Source: Bordetella parapertussis (GTDB lineage Bacteria > Pseudomonadota > Gammaproteobacteria > Burkholderiales > Burkholderiaceae_C). Taken from it: a DNA stretch of 34,463 nt. Below are positions 9,045-18,008 of this stretch, in pieces. The notes below the pieces were generated by a model. The model was given only the letters and a program-made list of their open reading frames with translations, was not told the DNA's origin and did not search any database. The translations under genes were made by a program, and so were the position numbers. The DNA lies in NCBI GenBank assembly GCA_945882755.1, contig CAMCWS010000140.1, forward strand, positions 1-34,463, read 5' to 3'. The first letter of the stretch is position 1. Every line of letters starts with the position of its first letter.

Positions 9045-11033
9045 TCAGGTGCGGCCGGAGCCAAACACCTGTTTGCTTTGCCACCAGGTCAACACTTGGT
9101 CCACCGATTCCTCGATGGAGAGCAGGGAGTTGTCCAGTTGCAAAGCGTCTTGTGCGGGCTTGAGAGGTGCAACGCTGCGCTGTGTGTCACGGGCGTCACG
9201 CGCTTCCAAGTCTGCGCGAAGAGCCGAGATTGTAGTGGAAAAACCCTTTGAAATCAGTTGCTTGTGGCGGCGTTCGGCTCTTTTTTCTGCGCTGGCGGTC
9301 AAAAACACCTTCAAAGGCGCGTTGGGGAAGATGACCGTACCCATGTCGCGCCCATCCGCCAACAGGCCTGGCAGCCTTTGAAAGCTGTGTTGCAAGTCCA
9401 CCAAAGCCTGTCGCACCGCTGGCAAAACAGAGACTTTGGAGGCGTTCATGCCTGCTTCTTCGGTGCGGATGGCCTCGGAAACATTGACGCTAGACAGAAG
9501 CACTTGCTCACCTTCAAACACCACGGGGAGGTGACGCGCCAGTTCTGCGATGGCGTTTTCATGCTCGACGTCCAGCGCCAAACCCGCTTGCAAGGCGGCA
9601 TAAGCGGTGACACGGTAGAGCGCACCGCTGTCCAAATAGTGATAGCCCAAACGCTGGGCCACCAGCGCGGCGAGCGTGCCTTTGCCCGAGGCGGTGGGGC
9701 CGTCGATGCAAATGACGGGCACGTTGGCGGCGTGGGACAAGGCGAACAAGGCCTCGAAGTAATCGGGGAAGGTTTTGGCCACGCATTTCGGGTCTTCAAT
9801 GCGAACCGGCAACGCTGCGGGATTGAACGCGGCCAGCGAGAAACACATGGCGATGCGGTGGTCGTCGTAGGTGTGGATGCTGGCGGCTTGCCAATCTTGG
9901 ATGGGGTGCACCCGAAGCCAGTCGGGGCCTTCCTCCACCAGTGCGCCCAATTTGCGGGCCTCGGCGGCCATGGCGGCGATTCGGTCGGTTTCCTTCACTC
10001 GCCAGCTCGCGATGTTGCGCAAGGTGCTGGGGCCGTCGGCGTAAAGCGCCATCACCGCCAAGGTCATGGCGGCGTCAGGGATTTGGTTGCAGTCCATGTC
10101 GATGGCCTTGAGCGGCCAAGATCCACGGCGGGTTTGCACCCAGTTGGGGCCGCTTTTAATCACTGCGCCCATGAGCTGGGCCGCGTCCATGAAACGGATG
10201 TCGCCCTGGATGGAGTCTGCGCCCACGCCTTGAATGCGCACCCCTTGTTCGGACGCCAAAGCGCCCAGTGCAATGAAGTAACTGGCCGAGGATGCATCAG
10301 CTTCCACATGCAAAGTGCCAGGGGAGGTGTAGCGGCTGCCCGAGGAAACGGTGAAACGCTGCCAGCCTTCGCGCTGCACCGTCACGCCAAAGCGCTGCAG
10401 CAGGTTCAAGGTGATGTCGATGTAGGGTTTGGAGATGAGTTCGCCCACCACCTCGATGACCACATTTGTTTTGGCCACCAGCGGCAGCGCCAACAGCAAA
10501 GCGGTGAGGAACTGGCTGGACACATCGCCCCGCACTTGAATGGTCTTGTCCAGCTTCAAGCTGCTGTGGCCTCTCAGGTGCAGCGGCGGGTAGCCGTCTT
10601 GCCCGGTGTATTGAATCTGGCAACCCAGCTGGCGCAGCGCATCGACCAAGTCGCCAATCGGGCGCTCGTGCATGCGGGCCACGCCATGCAAACGGGCTTG
10701 CGTACCCATCAGCGCCAAGGCAGCGGTCAGGGGGCGCATGGCGGTACCGGCGTTGCCCATGAACAAATCCAATTCGGCTAAAGGCGACAGCCCACCCAAG
10801 CCGGTGATGCGGACCGTGCTGCCAGCTTCCATCACCTTGCAGCCCATCTGGCGCAAAGCGTTTAGCATGACCCGGGTGTCGTCCGAGTCCAGCAGGTCGT
10901 GCAGGGTGGTTGTGCCCTGGCACAAAGCGGCGAGCAAGAGCACCCGGTTGGAGATGCTTTTGGAGCCGGGCAGGGTGACCGTGCCTTGGGCGCTGGCGAG
11001 GGCGGGGACGTCGAGGAAGGCGGTGGTGAACAT
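9045..11033 (-). CDS. aroA: Fused EPSP synthase (AroA) and cytidylate kinase (Cmk)
   Basis: One 662-residue frame joins two enzymes. Residues 1 to about 435 are 3-phosphoshikimate 1-carboxyvinyltransferase, the sixth shikimate step: PGSKSISNR at 22-30, [13 protein letters not shown] at 90-102 (class I type, Met for the usual Leu), DVSSQF, and [12 protein letters not shown]. Residues from about 440 to the end are cytidylate kinase (CMP/dCMP phosphorylation): P-loop GPTASGKGT at about 446, LDSGALYR, and [11 protein letters not shown]. No stop or restart separates them; the linker is only about ten residues ([10 protein letters not shown]). In most bacteria aroA and cmk are adjacent separate genes; the fusion is known in Burkholderiales. 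The ATG at 11033 has AAGGA five bases upstream, overlapping the mazF stop; a TTG at 11051 is less likely. rpsA follows. Confidence 0.96.
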   Translation of the reverse strand: MFTTAFLDVPALASAQGTVTLPGSKSISNRVLLLAALCQGTTTLHDLLDSDDTRVMLNALRQMGCKVMEAGSTVRITGLGGLSPLAELDLFMGNAGTAMRPLTAALALMGTQARLHGVARMHERPIGDLVDALRQLGCQIQYTGQDGYPPLHLRGHSSLKLDKTIQVRGDVSSQFLTALLLALPLVAKTNVVIEVVGELISKPYIDITLNLLQRFGVTVQREGWQRFTVSSGSRYTSPGTLHVEADASSASYFIALGALASEQGVRIQGVGADSIQGDIRFMDAAQLMGAVIKSGPNWVQTRRGSWPLKAIDMDCNQIPDAAMTLAVMALYADGPSTLRNIASWRVKETDRIAAMAAEARKLGALVEEGPDWLRVHPIQDWQAASIHTYDDHRIAMCFSLAAFNPAALPVRIEDPKCVAKTFPDYFEALFALSHAANVPVICIDGPTASGKGTLAALVAQRLGYHYLDSGALYRVTAYAALQAGLALDVEHENAIAELARHLPVVFEGEQVLLSSVNVSEAIRTEEAGMNASKVSVLPAVRQALVDLQHSFQRLPGLLADGRDMGTVIFPNAPLKVFLTASAEKRAERRHKQLISKGFSTTISALRADLEARDARDTQRSVAPLKPAQDALQLDNSLLSIEESVDQVLTWWQSKQVFGSGRT

Positions 11034-11040
11034 GAAATCC

Positions 11041-11409
11041 TTATCTGCCAATCAGCAGTTTGAGTGCGTCTTCCACGCGTTTGAGTTGGGCGGTGTTCAG
11101 GCTGGTCAAAGGCTCATCGCCCATGATGCGGCGGTTGGAGATGGCGCGAATTTGGTCCATCAGCAAATCCGTCTCCAGCGCCAAGCCCGCTTGCTGGGGC
11201 AAAGCCACCCGCAGCGGAAAGTAGTCTTTGTCGCGCCGAACCTGGCTGGTGCCCACCACCACGATGGTGGTCGGGTGGCCGCTGGCATTCAACAAGTCGG
11301 TCTGAATCACCAAGGCAGGGCGTTTGCGTTTGCCCGGTTCTTCTTTGTGAGACTGCGGTTCGAGATCGACTTCCCAAATTTGGCCGCGTTGGAACTTATT
11401 CGAGGCCAT
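11041..11409 (-). CDS. mazF: MazF/PemK-family mRNA interferase toxin
   Basis: This is a 122-residue type II toxin predicted to cleave mRNA at short sequence motifs. The N-terminus has the family signature [18 protein letters not shown], followed by [10 protein letters not shown] and [11 protein letters not shown]; the C-terminal half has [13 protein letters not shown], the conserved helix that follows the active-site strand. The gene overlaps the upstream antitoxin gene by 14 bases, so translation is coupled. Its stop codon overlaps the Shine-Dalgarno of aroA-cmk, so toxin and shikimate gene are probably on one mRNA. Family assignment is solid; cleavage specificity cannot be read from sequence. 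Confidence 0.9.
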   Translation of the reverse strand: MASNKFQRGQIWEVDLEPQSHKEEPGKRKRPALVIQTDLLNASGHPTTIVVVGTSQVRRDKDYFPLRVALPQQAGLALETDLLMDQIRAISNRRIMGDEPLTSLNTAQLKRVEDALKLLIGR

Positions 11410-11626
11410 CGCTCAGCGTGCCTTCCAGCGACTCGTTCACCTGGAGGTGTTCATCGGCCAGTTCGCGGGACAAGGCGGCAATGCGCTGCGCCATGAGTTG
11501 GGCGTTTTTCTCGGACACGGCTTGGCGGATGTAGTCCGAGCTTTTCAACCCGAGTGCGCTGGCCATGGCGCGGGTTTGCTCAGAAAAAACCTCGTCAGCC
11601 CGAAATGAAAATGTGGATGCCTGCAT
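11396..11626 (-). CDS. Ribbon-helix-helix-type antitoxin paired with MazF
   Basis: This 76-residue protein precedes and overlaps the MazF toxin gene. Its N-terminal half, STFSFRADEV then ALGLKSSDYIRQAV, looks like a ribbon-helix-helix DNA-binding region (short strand followed by two helices). The C-terminal half is acidic (Glu/Asp-rich, ending [10 protein letters not shown]), as expected for the toxin-binding tail. The ATG at 11626 has AAAAGGC at good distance; an upstream in-frame ATG would add twelve residues with several Cys that do not fit the family. It is an antitoxin by position and fold; I do not recognise it as a classical AbrB-type MazE, so I give no symbol. Confidence 0.78.
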   Translation of the reverse strand: MQASTFSFRADEVFSEQTRAMASALGLKSSDYIRQAVSEKNAQLMAQRIAALSRELADEHLQVNESLEGTLSDGLE

Positions 11627-11682
11627 CTGAATGCCTTTTTGTAATACAGATTTGCAGCACAAATTTTAAGACAAAACCGGTT

Positions 11683-11699
11683 ACTGACCTGTTGTCAGT
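11683..11699. promoter_or_regulatory. Inverted repeat at tyrA end, upstream of the MazEF-like pair
   Basis: ACTGAC (11683-11688) and GTCAGT (11694-11699) are perfect 6-base inverted arms with a 5-base spacer, overlapping the tyrA stop. A second short palindrome, AACCGGTT, lies a few bases closer to the antitoxin gene. Position upstream of a toxin-antitoxin pair makes an operator plausible, but a short hairpin in the tyrA 3' end is an equal explanation. Confidence 0.3.
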
Positions 11700-12582
11700 C
11701 TGCTTCGCTGGCCTGGCCGCCAGTCAGTTGCCAGCCGCTACGCGCCACACTGGCCTGTGCGATCAAGCGGGACAGGGCTTGTAAGTCATTGTTTTGTATG
11801 GATTTTTCAAGGTCGTGCAGGGCCGCTTGAAAATGCGCCAATTGGGCCAGCACCTCGGTACGGTTGGCGCTCAGGATGTCCCGCCAGACAGCAGGGTCGC
11901 CGGCTGCGATGCGCGAAAAATCCCGAAAACCAGGACCGGCCAGCTTTAAAAACACTTCGCCCTCGGCTTGTTGCAGCAAGCCGTTCATTTGCGCAAACGC
12001 CAGCAAATGCGGCACATGGCTGACCGCAGCAAAGGTTTGGTCATGCGCCTCGGGCGTCATCTGGTGGACGCGGCTGCCAATGGCCTGCCACAGCGCCGTG
12101 ACCTGCGCCACTTGCGCGGGCGTGTTGTGAGGCAAGGGCGTGAGGATGAGGGCGCGGTCTTGGTACAGCGTGCTTTCAGCATGGTCCACACCCGCTTGGG
12201 CTTTGCCAGCGATGGGGTGGGCGGGTAAAAAGCAGCCCAGTTTGTCGCCCAAAGCGGCTCGGGCAGCAGCGACCACATCGCCTTTGGTGGAACCCACGTC
12301 CATCAGCAAACAGTTGGGGCTCAGGTGTGGGGCGATCTCCGCCAAGCAAGCCGCGGTGTGGCTGACCGGCACGGCCAGCAGCACCAGGTCCGCGCCTTGA
12401 ACCGCCTCGGCAGCGCTCAAGGCGGCTTGGTGGATAACGCCGCGCTGCATCGCTTTTTGGCGTGTGCCTTCAGATGGGCTGAAGCCCACCACGCGTTCAA
12501 CCAGTGCTTTGTCTTGCAGGGCGAGGGCAAAGGATGCGCCCATGAGGCCGCAGCCAACCAACCCGAGTTGCTTGAACTTCAT
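11695..12582 (-). CDS. tyrA: Prephenate dehydrogenase
   Basis: TyrA oxidatively decarboxylates prephenate to 4-hydroxyphenylpyruvate, the tyrosine precursor. The 295-residue product starts with an NAD(P)-binding Rossmann fold (GCGLMG at residues 10-15) and has LMDVGSTKGDV and FLPAHPIAGK, the family substrate-binding segments, the latter with the conserved His. SHVPHLLAFA and AGPGFRDFSRIAAGDP are typical of the C-terminal helical domain. There is no fused chorismate mutase and no obvious ACT domain. The ATG at 12582 overlaps the pheA stop (ATGA). The gene lies in the usual place between pheA and aroA, although a toxin-antitoxin pair now separates it from aroA. Confidence 0.95.
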   Translation of the reverse strand: MKFKQLGLVGCGLMGASFALALQDKALVERVVGFSPSEGTRQKAMQRGVIHQAALSAAEAVQGADLVLLAVPVSHTAACLAEIAPHLSPNCLLMDVGSTKGDVVAAARAALGDKLGCFLPAHPIAGKAQAGVDHAESTLYQDRALILTPLPHNTPAQVAQVTALWQAIGSRVHQMTPEAHDQTFAAVSHVPHLLAFAQMNGLLQQAEGEVFLKLAGPGFRDFSRIAAGDPAVWRDILSANRTEVLAQLAHFQAALHDLEKSIQNNDLQALSRLIAQASVARSGWQLTGGQASEAD

Positions 12583-13679
12583 GCGCCAACCGGGTAGGAG
12601 CCAATCACTTTGTAAAAGGCGCACAGGCCCTGCAACTCTTTGAGCGCTTGGGCCACGTGGGGTTGGCTGATGTGGCCATCGAGGTCGATGTAGAAGTTGT
12701 ACTCCCACTGGCCAGACTTGGCGGGGCGCGACTCGAAGCGGGTCATGGACACGCCGTTGGCCTTGAGCGGCATCAGCAGGTCGTGCACCGCGCCGGGTTT
12801 GTTGGGCACAGACACCACCAGTGAGGTGCAGTCTTTGCCCGAGGCGGGCGGCGTGGCCAGGGTTTGGGGCAGGGTGATGATGGCAAAACGGGTGCGGTTG
12901 TAGGCCTCGTCTTGGATGGCGTGGGCCACCACATGCAGGCCAAATTCAGAAGCTGCACGTTCGCTGGCCAAGCCGGCCCAAGCGGGGTTGGTGGCGGCCA
13001 AACGTGCGCCTTCGGCGTTGCTCGACACGGCGCGGCGCTCGGCATGGGGCAGGTGCTGGCTCAGCCATTCCTGGCATTGGCCCAAAGCCTGGGGGTGCGC
13101 CAACACCACCTCGATGCCGTCGAGCGACGCCGACTGGCGCAGCAGGTTGTGGCGTACCAAGAGGCTGACCTCGCCAATCACATGCACGGGGGTGCGCAAA
13201 AACAAATCCAGGGAACGCGCAACCGCCCCTTCGGTGGAGTTTTCAACGCCCACCACGCCAAACTGCGCGGTGCCTGCGCTGGTGGCGTGAAACACCTCGT
13301 CAAAGTTGTTGCAGTAAATGAGTTCGGCGGCGGAACCGAAATACTCGATGGCGGCTTGTTCGCAAAACGTGCCCACCGGACCCAGCACCGCCACGCGCTG
13401 AGGTGCTTCCAAGGCCAAACAGGCCGACATGATTTCGCGCCAAATAGCGGCGACATGCTGGTTTTTCAGGGGACCTGGGTTGTGGGCTTGGATTTTTTCC
13501 AGCACCTGGGCTACGCGGTCAGGGCGAAAAAAGGGAGAGCCTTCTGCGCGTTTGATGTCACCCACGGCCTCGGCCAAATGCGCTCGTTGGTTGAGAAGCG
13601 TCAGCAACTGGCCGTCGAGTTGGTCGATTTGCACCCGCAAATCGGCCAAGCTCAGCGCGGGTTTGGCGCTGTGGGTCAT
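12579..13679 (-). CDS. pheA: Bifunctional chorismate mutase / prephenate dehydratase
   Basis: PheA makes phenylpyruvate from chorismate in two steps. The 366-residue product has an AroQ-type chorismate mutase domain at about residues 8-95 ([20 protein letters not shown], then [14 protein letters not shown]). A prephenate dehydratase domain covers about 97-275 ([32 protein letters not shown]), where the Thr-Arg-Phe motif is catalytic in the family. A C-terminal ACT domain lies at about 285-360 ([33 protein letters not shown]), which should confer phenylalanine feedback inhibition; the family GALV/ESRP-type sensing motif is present as FESRP. The start overlaps the gyrA stop by ATGA. This direct contact with gyrA leaves no room for serC. 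Confidence 0.96.
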   Translation of the reverse strand: MTHSAKPALSLADLRVQIDQLDGQLLTLLNQRAHLAEAVGDIKRAEGSPFFRPDRVAQVLEKIQAHNPGPLKNQHVAAIWREIMSACLALEAPQRVAVLGPVGTFCEQAAIEYFGSAAELIYCNNFDEVFHATSAGTAQFGVVGVENSTEGAVARSLDLFLRTPVHVIGEVSLLVRHNLLRQSASLDGIEVVLAHPQALGQCQEWLSQHLPHAERRAVSSNAEGARLAATNPAWAGLASERAASEFGLHVVAHAIQDEAYNRTRFAIITLPQTLATPPASGKDCTSLVVSVPNKPGAVHDLLMPLKANGVSMTRFESRPAKSGQWEYNFYIDLDGHISQPHVAQALKELQGLCAFYKVIGSYPVGA

Positions 13680-16381
13680 GCGGCGTCGTCAGGTGCAGCG
13701 TCGCTGGCACCGTCCTCGTTCGCACCGTCTTCGTTGGCATCGTCGGCACCCGCTTGCGCGTCGTTTTCCACGATGCGTTGCATGCCAGAGAGCTTGGCAC
13801 CTTCGTCCAAACCGATCAGGGTCACGCCCTGCGTGGCGCGGCCCATTTCGCGGATTTCGCTGACACGGGTGCGCACCAAGACACCGCGGTCGGTGATGAG
13901 CATGATGTCGTCGTCGCCGTGAACCAAAGTGGCGGCCACGACTTTGCCGTTGCGCTCAGATTGTTGGATGGCAATCATGCCCTTGGTGCCGCGTCCGTGG
14001 CGGGTGTATTCATCAATCGGTGTGCGCTTGCCGTAACCGTTTTCAGTGGCGGTGAGCACGCTGGTGCGGGCCATGTCGGGGGTGGCGCTGCCGTCGGGCA
14101 GGGCGGGCACGTCTTGCGCGGCCACCAGCATGGCGATCACGCTTTGACCGTCTTCGATCATCATGCCGCGCACACCGCGGGCGCTGCGGCCCAAGGGGCG
14201 CACATCGTTTTCATCAAAGCGCACAGCTTTACCGCCGTCGCTGAACAGCATCACATCGTGCTTGCCATCGGTCAAGGCTGCACCAATCAGGAAGTCGTTA
14301 TCGTCCAAATTGACCGCGATGATGCCGCCCTTGCGCGGGTTGTTGAATTCGTCCAACGAGGTCTTTTTGACCGTGCCCATGGAGGTGGCCATGAAGACGT
14401 ATTGGTCGGCAGGGAAGGTGCGTGCTGTGCCGGTGAGTGGCAGCACCACATTGATTTTTTCGCCATCTTGCAAGGGGAACATATTGACGATGGGGCGACC
14501 GCGTGAACCGCGTGAACCTTCAGGCACTTCCCATACCTTGAGCCAATACAAGCGACCACGGTTGGAGAAACACAGGATGTAGTCGTGGGTATTGCCGATG
14601 AAGAGCTGCTCGATCCAGTCGTCTTCTTTGGTGGCGGTGGCTTGCTTGCCGCGACCGCCGCGTTTTTGGGCGCGGTATTCGCTGAGCGGCTGGCTCTTGA
14701 TGTAGCCGCTGTGGCTGAGCGTGACCACCATGTCGGTGGGCGTGATCAGGTCTTCGGTGGCCAAGTCTTGGGCGTTGTGCTCGATGTGGCTGCGACGCAT
14801 ACCCACTTTGCTTTGACCGAATTCTTGGCGAATGGCAGACAACTCGTCGCTGATGATGGTGGAGACGCGTTCGGGTCGGGCCAAGATGTCGAGCAAGTCG
14901 TCAATTTCAGCCATGACTTCTTTGTACTCGTTGACGATCTTGTCTTGCTCCAAGCCGGTCAGGCGTTGCAAGCGCATTTGCAAAATTTCGTGGGCTTGGG
15001 TGTCGCTTAAGCGGTAGAGGCCGTCGCCGCCCATGCCATATTGTTTTTCCAAACCGTCGGGGCGGTAGTCGTCGGCGTTGATCACGCTGCCATCGGCCTT
15101 GGCGCGGGTCAGCATGGTGCGCACCAACTGGCTGTCCCAAGGCTTGCTCATCAACTCGGTTTTGGCCACCGGTGGCGTGGGCGCGTTGCGGATGATGGCG
15201 ATGAATTCATCGATATTCGCCAATGCAACCGCCAAACCTTCCAGCACATGGCCACGCTCACGGGCTTTGCGCAGGTTGAAGATGGTGCGGCGTGTCACCA
15301 CTTCACGGCGGTGTGACAAAAAGACGCTGATGAGGTCTTTCAAGTTGCACAAACGTGGCTGCCCGTCGATCAAGGCCACCATGTTCATGCCGAAGGTGTC
15401 TTGAAGTTGGGTTTGCTTGTAGAGGTTGTTCAGCACCACCTCGGGTACCGCACCGCGCTTGAGTTCAATCACCAAGCGCATGCCGGATTTGTCCGACTCG
15501 TCTTGGATATGGCTGATGTCCTCGATCTTTTTCTCGTGGACCAGCTCGGCCATGCGCTCTTGCAGCGTCTTTTTGTTCACCTGGTAGGGCAGTTCGTCCA
15601 CGATGATGGCTTGGCGCTGACCACGGTCGATGTCTTCGAAGTGGCATTTGGCCCGCATGACCACGCGGCCGCGTCCGGTTCGGTAGCCCTCTTTCACGCC
15701 ACTGATGCCGTAAATGATGCCGGCGGTGGGGAAATCGGGGGCGGGCACGATGTCCATCAGGTCGTCAATGGAGGCGTCGGGGTGGCGTAGCAGGTGCAAA
15801 CAGGCGTCGACCACTTCGTTGAGGTTGTGTGGCGGGATGTTGGTCGCCATACCCACAGCAATACCGGCCGAGCCATTGACCAGCAAATTGGGAAATTTAG
15901 CAGGCATGACCAGCGGTTCTTTTTCGCTGCCGTCGTAGTTGGGGCCGAAATTAACGGTTTCTTTGTCTAAGTCGTCCAGCAGTTCGTGGGCGATTTTGGA
16001 CAAACGGATCTCGGTGTAACGCATGGCGGCGGCGTTGTCGCCGTCCACCGAGCCGAAGTTGCCTTGGCCATCCACCAACATGTGGCGCAGCGAAAAGTCT
16101 TGCGCCATGCGCACAATGGTGTCATAGACCGCGCTGTCGCCGTGGGGGTGGTATTTACCAATGACGTCACCCACGATACGGGCTGACTTTTTGTAAGGGC
16201 GGTTCCAGTCGTTGTTCAGCTCGTGCATCGCGAACAACACGCGGCGGTGTACTGGTTTCAAGCCGTCACGGGCATCGGGGAGGGCGCGTCCCACGATCAC
16301 GCTCATGGCGTAATCCAGGTAGCTGCGGCGCATTTCCTCTTCTAGGCTGGTGGGCAGTGTTTCTTTGGCAAACTGGGTCAT
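13676..16381 (-). CDS. gyrA: DNA gyrase subunit A
   Basis: GyrA is the breakage-reunion subunit of the gyrase A2B2 complex, which introduces negative supercoils. The product is 901 residues (E. coli 875). The catalytic tyrosine is Tyr122 in [11 protein letters not shown], with numbering identical to E. coli. The quinolone region reads [18 protein letters not shown], with Ser83 and Asp87 both present, that is, the drug-sensitive form. The C-terminal beta-pinwheel contains the GyrA box QKRGGRG in the expected place. The extreme C-terminus is a low-complexity acidic tail with two NEDGA repeats, a lineage-specific extension. The start ATG at 16381 gives the usual [11 protein letters not shown]-terminus. 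The stop overlaps the pheA start. Confidence 0.98.
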   Translation of the reverse strand: MTQFAKETLPTSLEEEMRRSYLDYAMSVIVGRALPDARDGLKPVHRRVLFAMHELNNDWNRPYKKSARIVGDVIGKYHPHGDSAVYDTIVRMAQDFSLRHMLVDGQGNFGSVDGDNAAAMRYTEIRLSKIAHELLDDLDKETVNFGPNYDGSEKEPLVMPAKFPNLLVNGSAGIAVGMATNIPPHNLNEVVDACLHLLRHPDASIDDLMDIVPAPDFPTAGIIYGISGVKEGYRTGRGRVVMRAKCHFEDIDRGQRQAIIVDELPYQVNKKTLQERMAELVHEKKIEDISHIQDESDKSGMRLVIELKRGAVPEVVLNNLYKQTQLQDTFGMNMVALIDGQPRLCNLKDLISVFLSHRREVVTRRTIFNLRKARERGHVLEGLAVALANIDEFIAIIRNAPTPPVAKTELMSKPWDSQLVRTMLTRAKADGSVINADDYRPDGLEKQYGMGGDGLYRLSDTQAHEILQMRLQRLTGLEQDKIVNEYKEVMAEIDDLLDILARPERVSTIISDELSAIRQEFGQSKVGMRRSHIEHNAQDLATEDLITPTDMVVTLSHSGYIKSQPLSEYRAQKRGGRGKQATATKEDDWIEQLFIGNTHDYILCFSNRGRLYWLKVWEVPEGSRGSRGRPIVNMFPLQDGEKINVVLPLTGTARTFPADQYVFMATSMGTVKKTSLDEFNNPRKGGIIAVNLDDNDFLIGAALTDGKHDVMLFSDGGKAVRFDENDVRPLGRSARGVRGMMIEDGQSVIAMLVAAQDVPALPDGSATPDMARTSVLTATENGYGKRTPIDEYTRHGRGTKGMIAIQQSERNGKVVAATLVHGDDDIMLITDRGVLVRTRVSEIREMGRATQGVTLIGLDEGAKLSGMQRIVENDAQAGADDANEDGANEDGASDAAPDDAA

Positions 16382-16424
16382 TTAGGCAGTCCATTCAGGA
16401 CAGGGGAAACCGCAGATTTTAGGC

Positions 16425-16454
16425 TTAAGAGTGTGTAATCTAAAGGATTAGAAT
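16425..16454 (+). promoter_or_regulatory. Candidate ompA promoter
   Basis: TTAAGA (16425-16430) and TAGAAT (16449-16454) are spaced by 18 bases, giving a leader of about 80 bases before the ompA ATG. The -10 box overlaps that of the candidate gyrA promoter on the other strand. This is a visual sigma-70 match only. Confidence 0.4.
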
Positions 16455-16475
16455 CTGTGGCACAATCCAGATCAA
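16447..16475 (-). promoter_or_regulatory. Candidate gyrA promoter
   Basis: On the minus strand TTGATC (16470-16475) and TCTAAT (16447-16452) are 17 bases apart, with a leader of about 60 bases to the gyrA ATG. A second, weaker pair (TTAGAT and TAAAAT, 16-base spacer) lies closer to the gene. Both are visual matches. Confidence 0.45.
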
Positions 16476-16542
16476 AGGGTAATCCCGACCCTCGCGATTT
16501 TTATTGACTTGCCCAAAGTTGGCAAACTCCCAAAGGAACATC

Positions 16543-17226
16543 ATGAAAAACTTGAAATCTCTTGCACTTGCTCTATCACTTGTGGGTTTTGCAGCAGCAT
16601 CCTCTGCCCACGACTCTGGTAACTGGGAATCTTCTTCCGGTGAAGTTTGGAAGAACACCCCTGGCGAATGCTGGCGCACCGGTTTTTGGACCCCCGCCAA
16701 TGCTTTGCCTGGCTGCGATGGCGCGATCACCGAGACACCCAAGGCCATGGTCAAACCCGACCCTGTCATGCCTACACCTGAAGTGGCACCCCCACCCGCA
16801 CCAGTCGCTGCACCTGCTCCCGCACCAGCCCCTGCACCAGCCCCTGCACCAGCCCCTGCTGCTGCAGTCTCCTCCAAAGTCACATACGCTGCTGACGCTT
16901 TCTTTGATTTTGATAAATCTGTCATCAAGCCAGAAGGCAAAGCCAAGCTCGACGATTTGGCCGACAAAGTCAAAGCAATCAACCTTGAAGTCATCATTGC
17001 TGTGGGTCACACCGATTCCGTAGGCTCTGACGCATACAACCAAAAACTGTCTTTGCGTCGTTCGCAAGCTGTTAAAGCTTATTTGGTTAGCAAGGGCATC
17101 GACAAAACCCGCATCTACACCGAAGGCAAAGGCGAGAAGCAGCCTGTAGCTGACAACAAGACCAAAGAAGGACGCGCCAAAAACCGTCGCGTTGAAATCG
17201 AAGTGGTCGGTTCACGCAAGAACTGA
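16543..17226 (+). CDS. ompA: OmpA-family outer-membrane protein with Pro-Ala linker
   Basis: This is a 227-residue envelope protein. Residues 1-22 are a signal peptide (hydrophobic core then ASSA before HDSG). A short mature N-terminal region of about 50 residues contains two Cys and several Trp. A Pro-Ala linker spans about 81-105. The C-terminal OmpA-like peptidoglycan-binding domain (about 112-222) has FFDFDKSVIKPEG and the signature GHTDSVGSDAYN ... LSLRRSQAV, ending in GRAKNRRVEIEV. It lacks the eight-stranded barrel of E. coli OmpA; this short form is standard in Burkholderiales. The ATG at 16543 has AAAGGAA five bases upstream; a longer frame from 16504 would bury the signal peptide. 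It has its own promoter candidate and terminator and is probably highly expressed. Confidence 0.93.
   Translation: MKNLKSLALALSLVGFAAASSAHDSGNWESSSGEVWKNTPGECWRTGFWTPANALPGCDGAITETPKAMVKPDPVMPTPEVAPPPAPVAAPAPAPAPAPAPAPAPAAAVSSKVTYAADAFFDFDKSVIKPEGKAKLDDLADKVKAINLEVIIAVGHTDSVGSDAYNQKLSLRRSQAVKAYLVSKGIDKTRIYTEGKGEKQPVADNKTKEGRAKNRRVEIEVVGSRKN
16825..16860 (+). repeat. 12-bp tandem repeat coding the Pro-Ala linker
   Basis: Three consecutive 12-base units (ccagcccctgca, the last ending in t) encode PAPA in frame inside ompA, flanked by degenerate partial units. Gain or loss of whole units would change linker length without a frameshift. Confidence 0.85.
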
Positions 17227-17246
17227 TTTACCCGCTTGATGCGAAA

Positions 17247-17269
17247 CCCCGCCGAGGCGGGGATTTTTT
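17247..17269 (+). terminator. Intrinsic terminator of ompA
   Basis: CCCCGC and GCGGGG pair around a CGAG tetraloop, followed after one A by a run of six T, about 20 bases after the ompA stop. This is a textbook rho-independent terminator. It ends just before ubiG, so ubiG needs either readthrough or a promoter inside this gap. Confidence 0.9.
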
Positions 17270-17299
17270 ATGCCTGCGATTTACCCGACAATCTCCCCC

Positions 17300-18007
17300 A
17301 TGAACACCACCAATGTAGATCCCGCTGAACTCGCCAAATTCTCCGAGCTTGCCCACCGCTGGTGGGATGTGAATAGCGAATTTAGGCCTTTGCACCAAAT
17401 CAACCCTCTGCGATTGGATTGGATTCAAACGCTGGCCTCTCTCAAAGATAAGCAAGTGCTCGACGTGGGTTGCGGCGGCGGCATTTTGTCGGACGCCATG
17501 GCGCGAGCTGGCGCTCATGTGACCGGCATTGACTTGGCTACCAAGTCCCTGAAAGTTGCGCAGTTGCATGCCTTAGAAACACAAACCCCTAACGTGAGTT
17601 ACCGCGAAGTCAGCGCCGAAGCCTTGGCTGCCGAAAAGCCAGCCAGTTTCGATGTGGTTACTTGCATGGAAATGCTCGAACATGTGCCCGACCCCGCCTC
17701 TGTGGTGCGAGCCTGCGCTACCTTGGTCAAGCCTGGCGGGTGGGTGTTTTTCTCCACTTTGAACCGCAATCCCAAGTCGTTCGTGTTTGCCATCTTGGGG
17801 GCGGAGTACATCTTGAACCTGCTGCCAAAGGGCACCCATGAGTACGCGAAATTCATCCGTCCCAGCGAATTGGCAGGGTTTTGCAGGGAGGCGGGTTTAC
17901 AGACGCAGGCCTCACGTGGCTTGCAATACAACCCGATCACGCGCCGCTATTGGTTGGATGGCAACACCAGCGTGAACTATATGTTGGCCACCCAACGCGA
18001 GGCTTGA
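17300..18007 (+). CDS. ubiG: Ubiquinone biosynthesis O-methyltransferase
   Basis: UbiG carries out both O-methylations in ubiquinone synthesis using S-adenosylmethionine. The 235-residue product has the SAM-binding motif [16 protein letters not shown] at about 53-68 and the characteristic N-terminus [18 protein letters not shown] followed by [15 protein letters not shown], which is specific to UbiG. Motif II/III segments [11 protein letters not shown] and [13 protein letters not shown] are present. The ATG at 17300 gives the family N-terminus MNTTNVDP; a frame from 17270 would begin at the terminator T-run and adds ten unlikely residues. gph starts one base after the stop, so the two genes form an operon. 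This pairing of ubiG with gph is common in proteobacteria. Confidence 0.96.
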   Translation: MNTTNVDPAELAKFSELAHRWWDVNSEFRPLHQINPLRLDWIQTLASLKDKQVLDVGCGGGILSDAMARAGAHVTGIDLATKSLKVAQLHALETQTPNVSYREVSAEALAAEKPASFDVVTCMEMLEHVPDPASVVRACATLVKPGGWVFFSTLNRNPKSFVFAILGAEYILNLLPKGTHEYAKFIRPSELAGFCREAGLQTQASRGLQYNPITRRYWLDGNTSVNYMLATQREA

Positions 18008-18008
18008 G

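Noticed and set aside
9258..10781. 507-residue plus-strand open frame antisense to aroA-cmk
   Set aside because: It is a shadow of the GC-rich third positions of aroA-cmk. Its His/Gln/Gly-rich composition matches no protein, and the minus-strand enzyme motifs are unmistakable.
12864..13922. 352-residue plus-strand open frame across pheA and the gyrA end
   Set aside because: It is antisense to two clear enzymes that overlap by four bases; there is no ribosome-binding site and no domain.
15967..16187. Quinolone-resistance changes in gyrA
   Set aside because: Ser83 and Asp87 are both present in the E. coli-equivalent positions.
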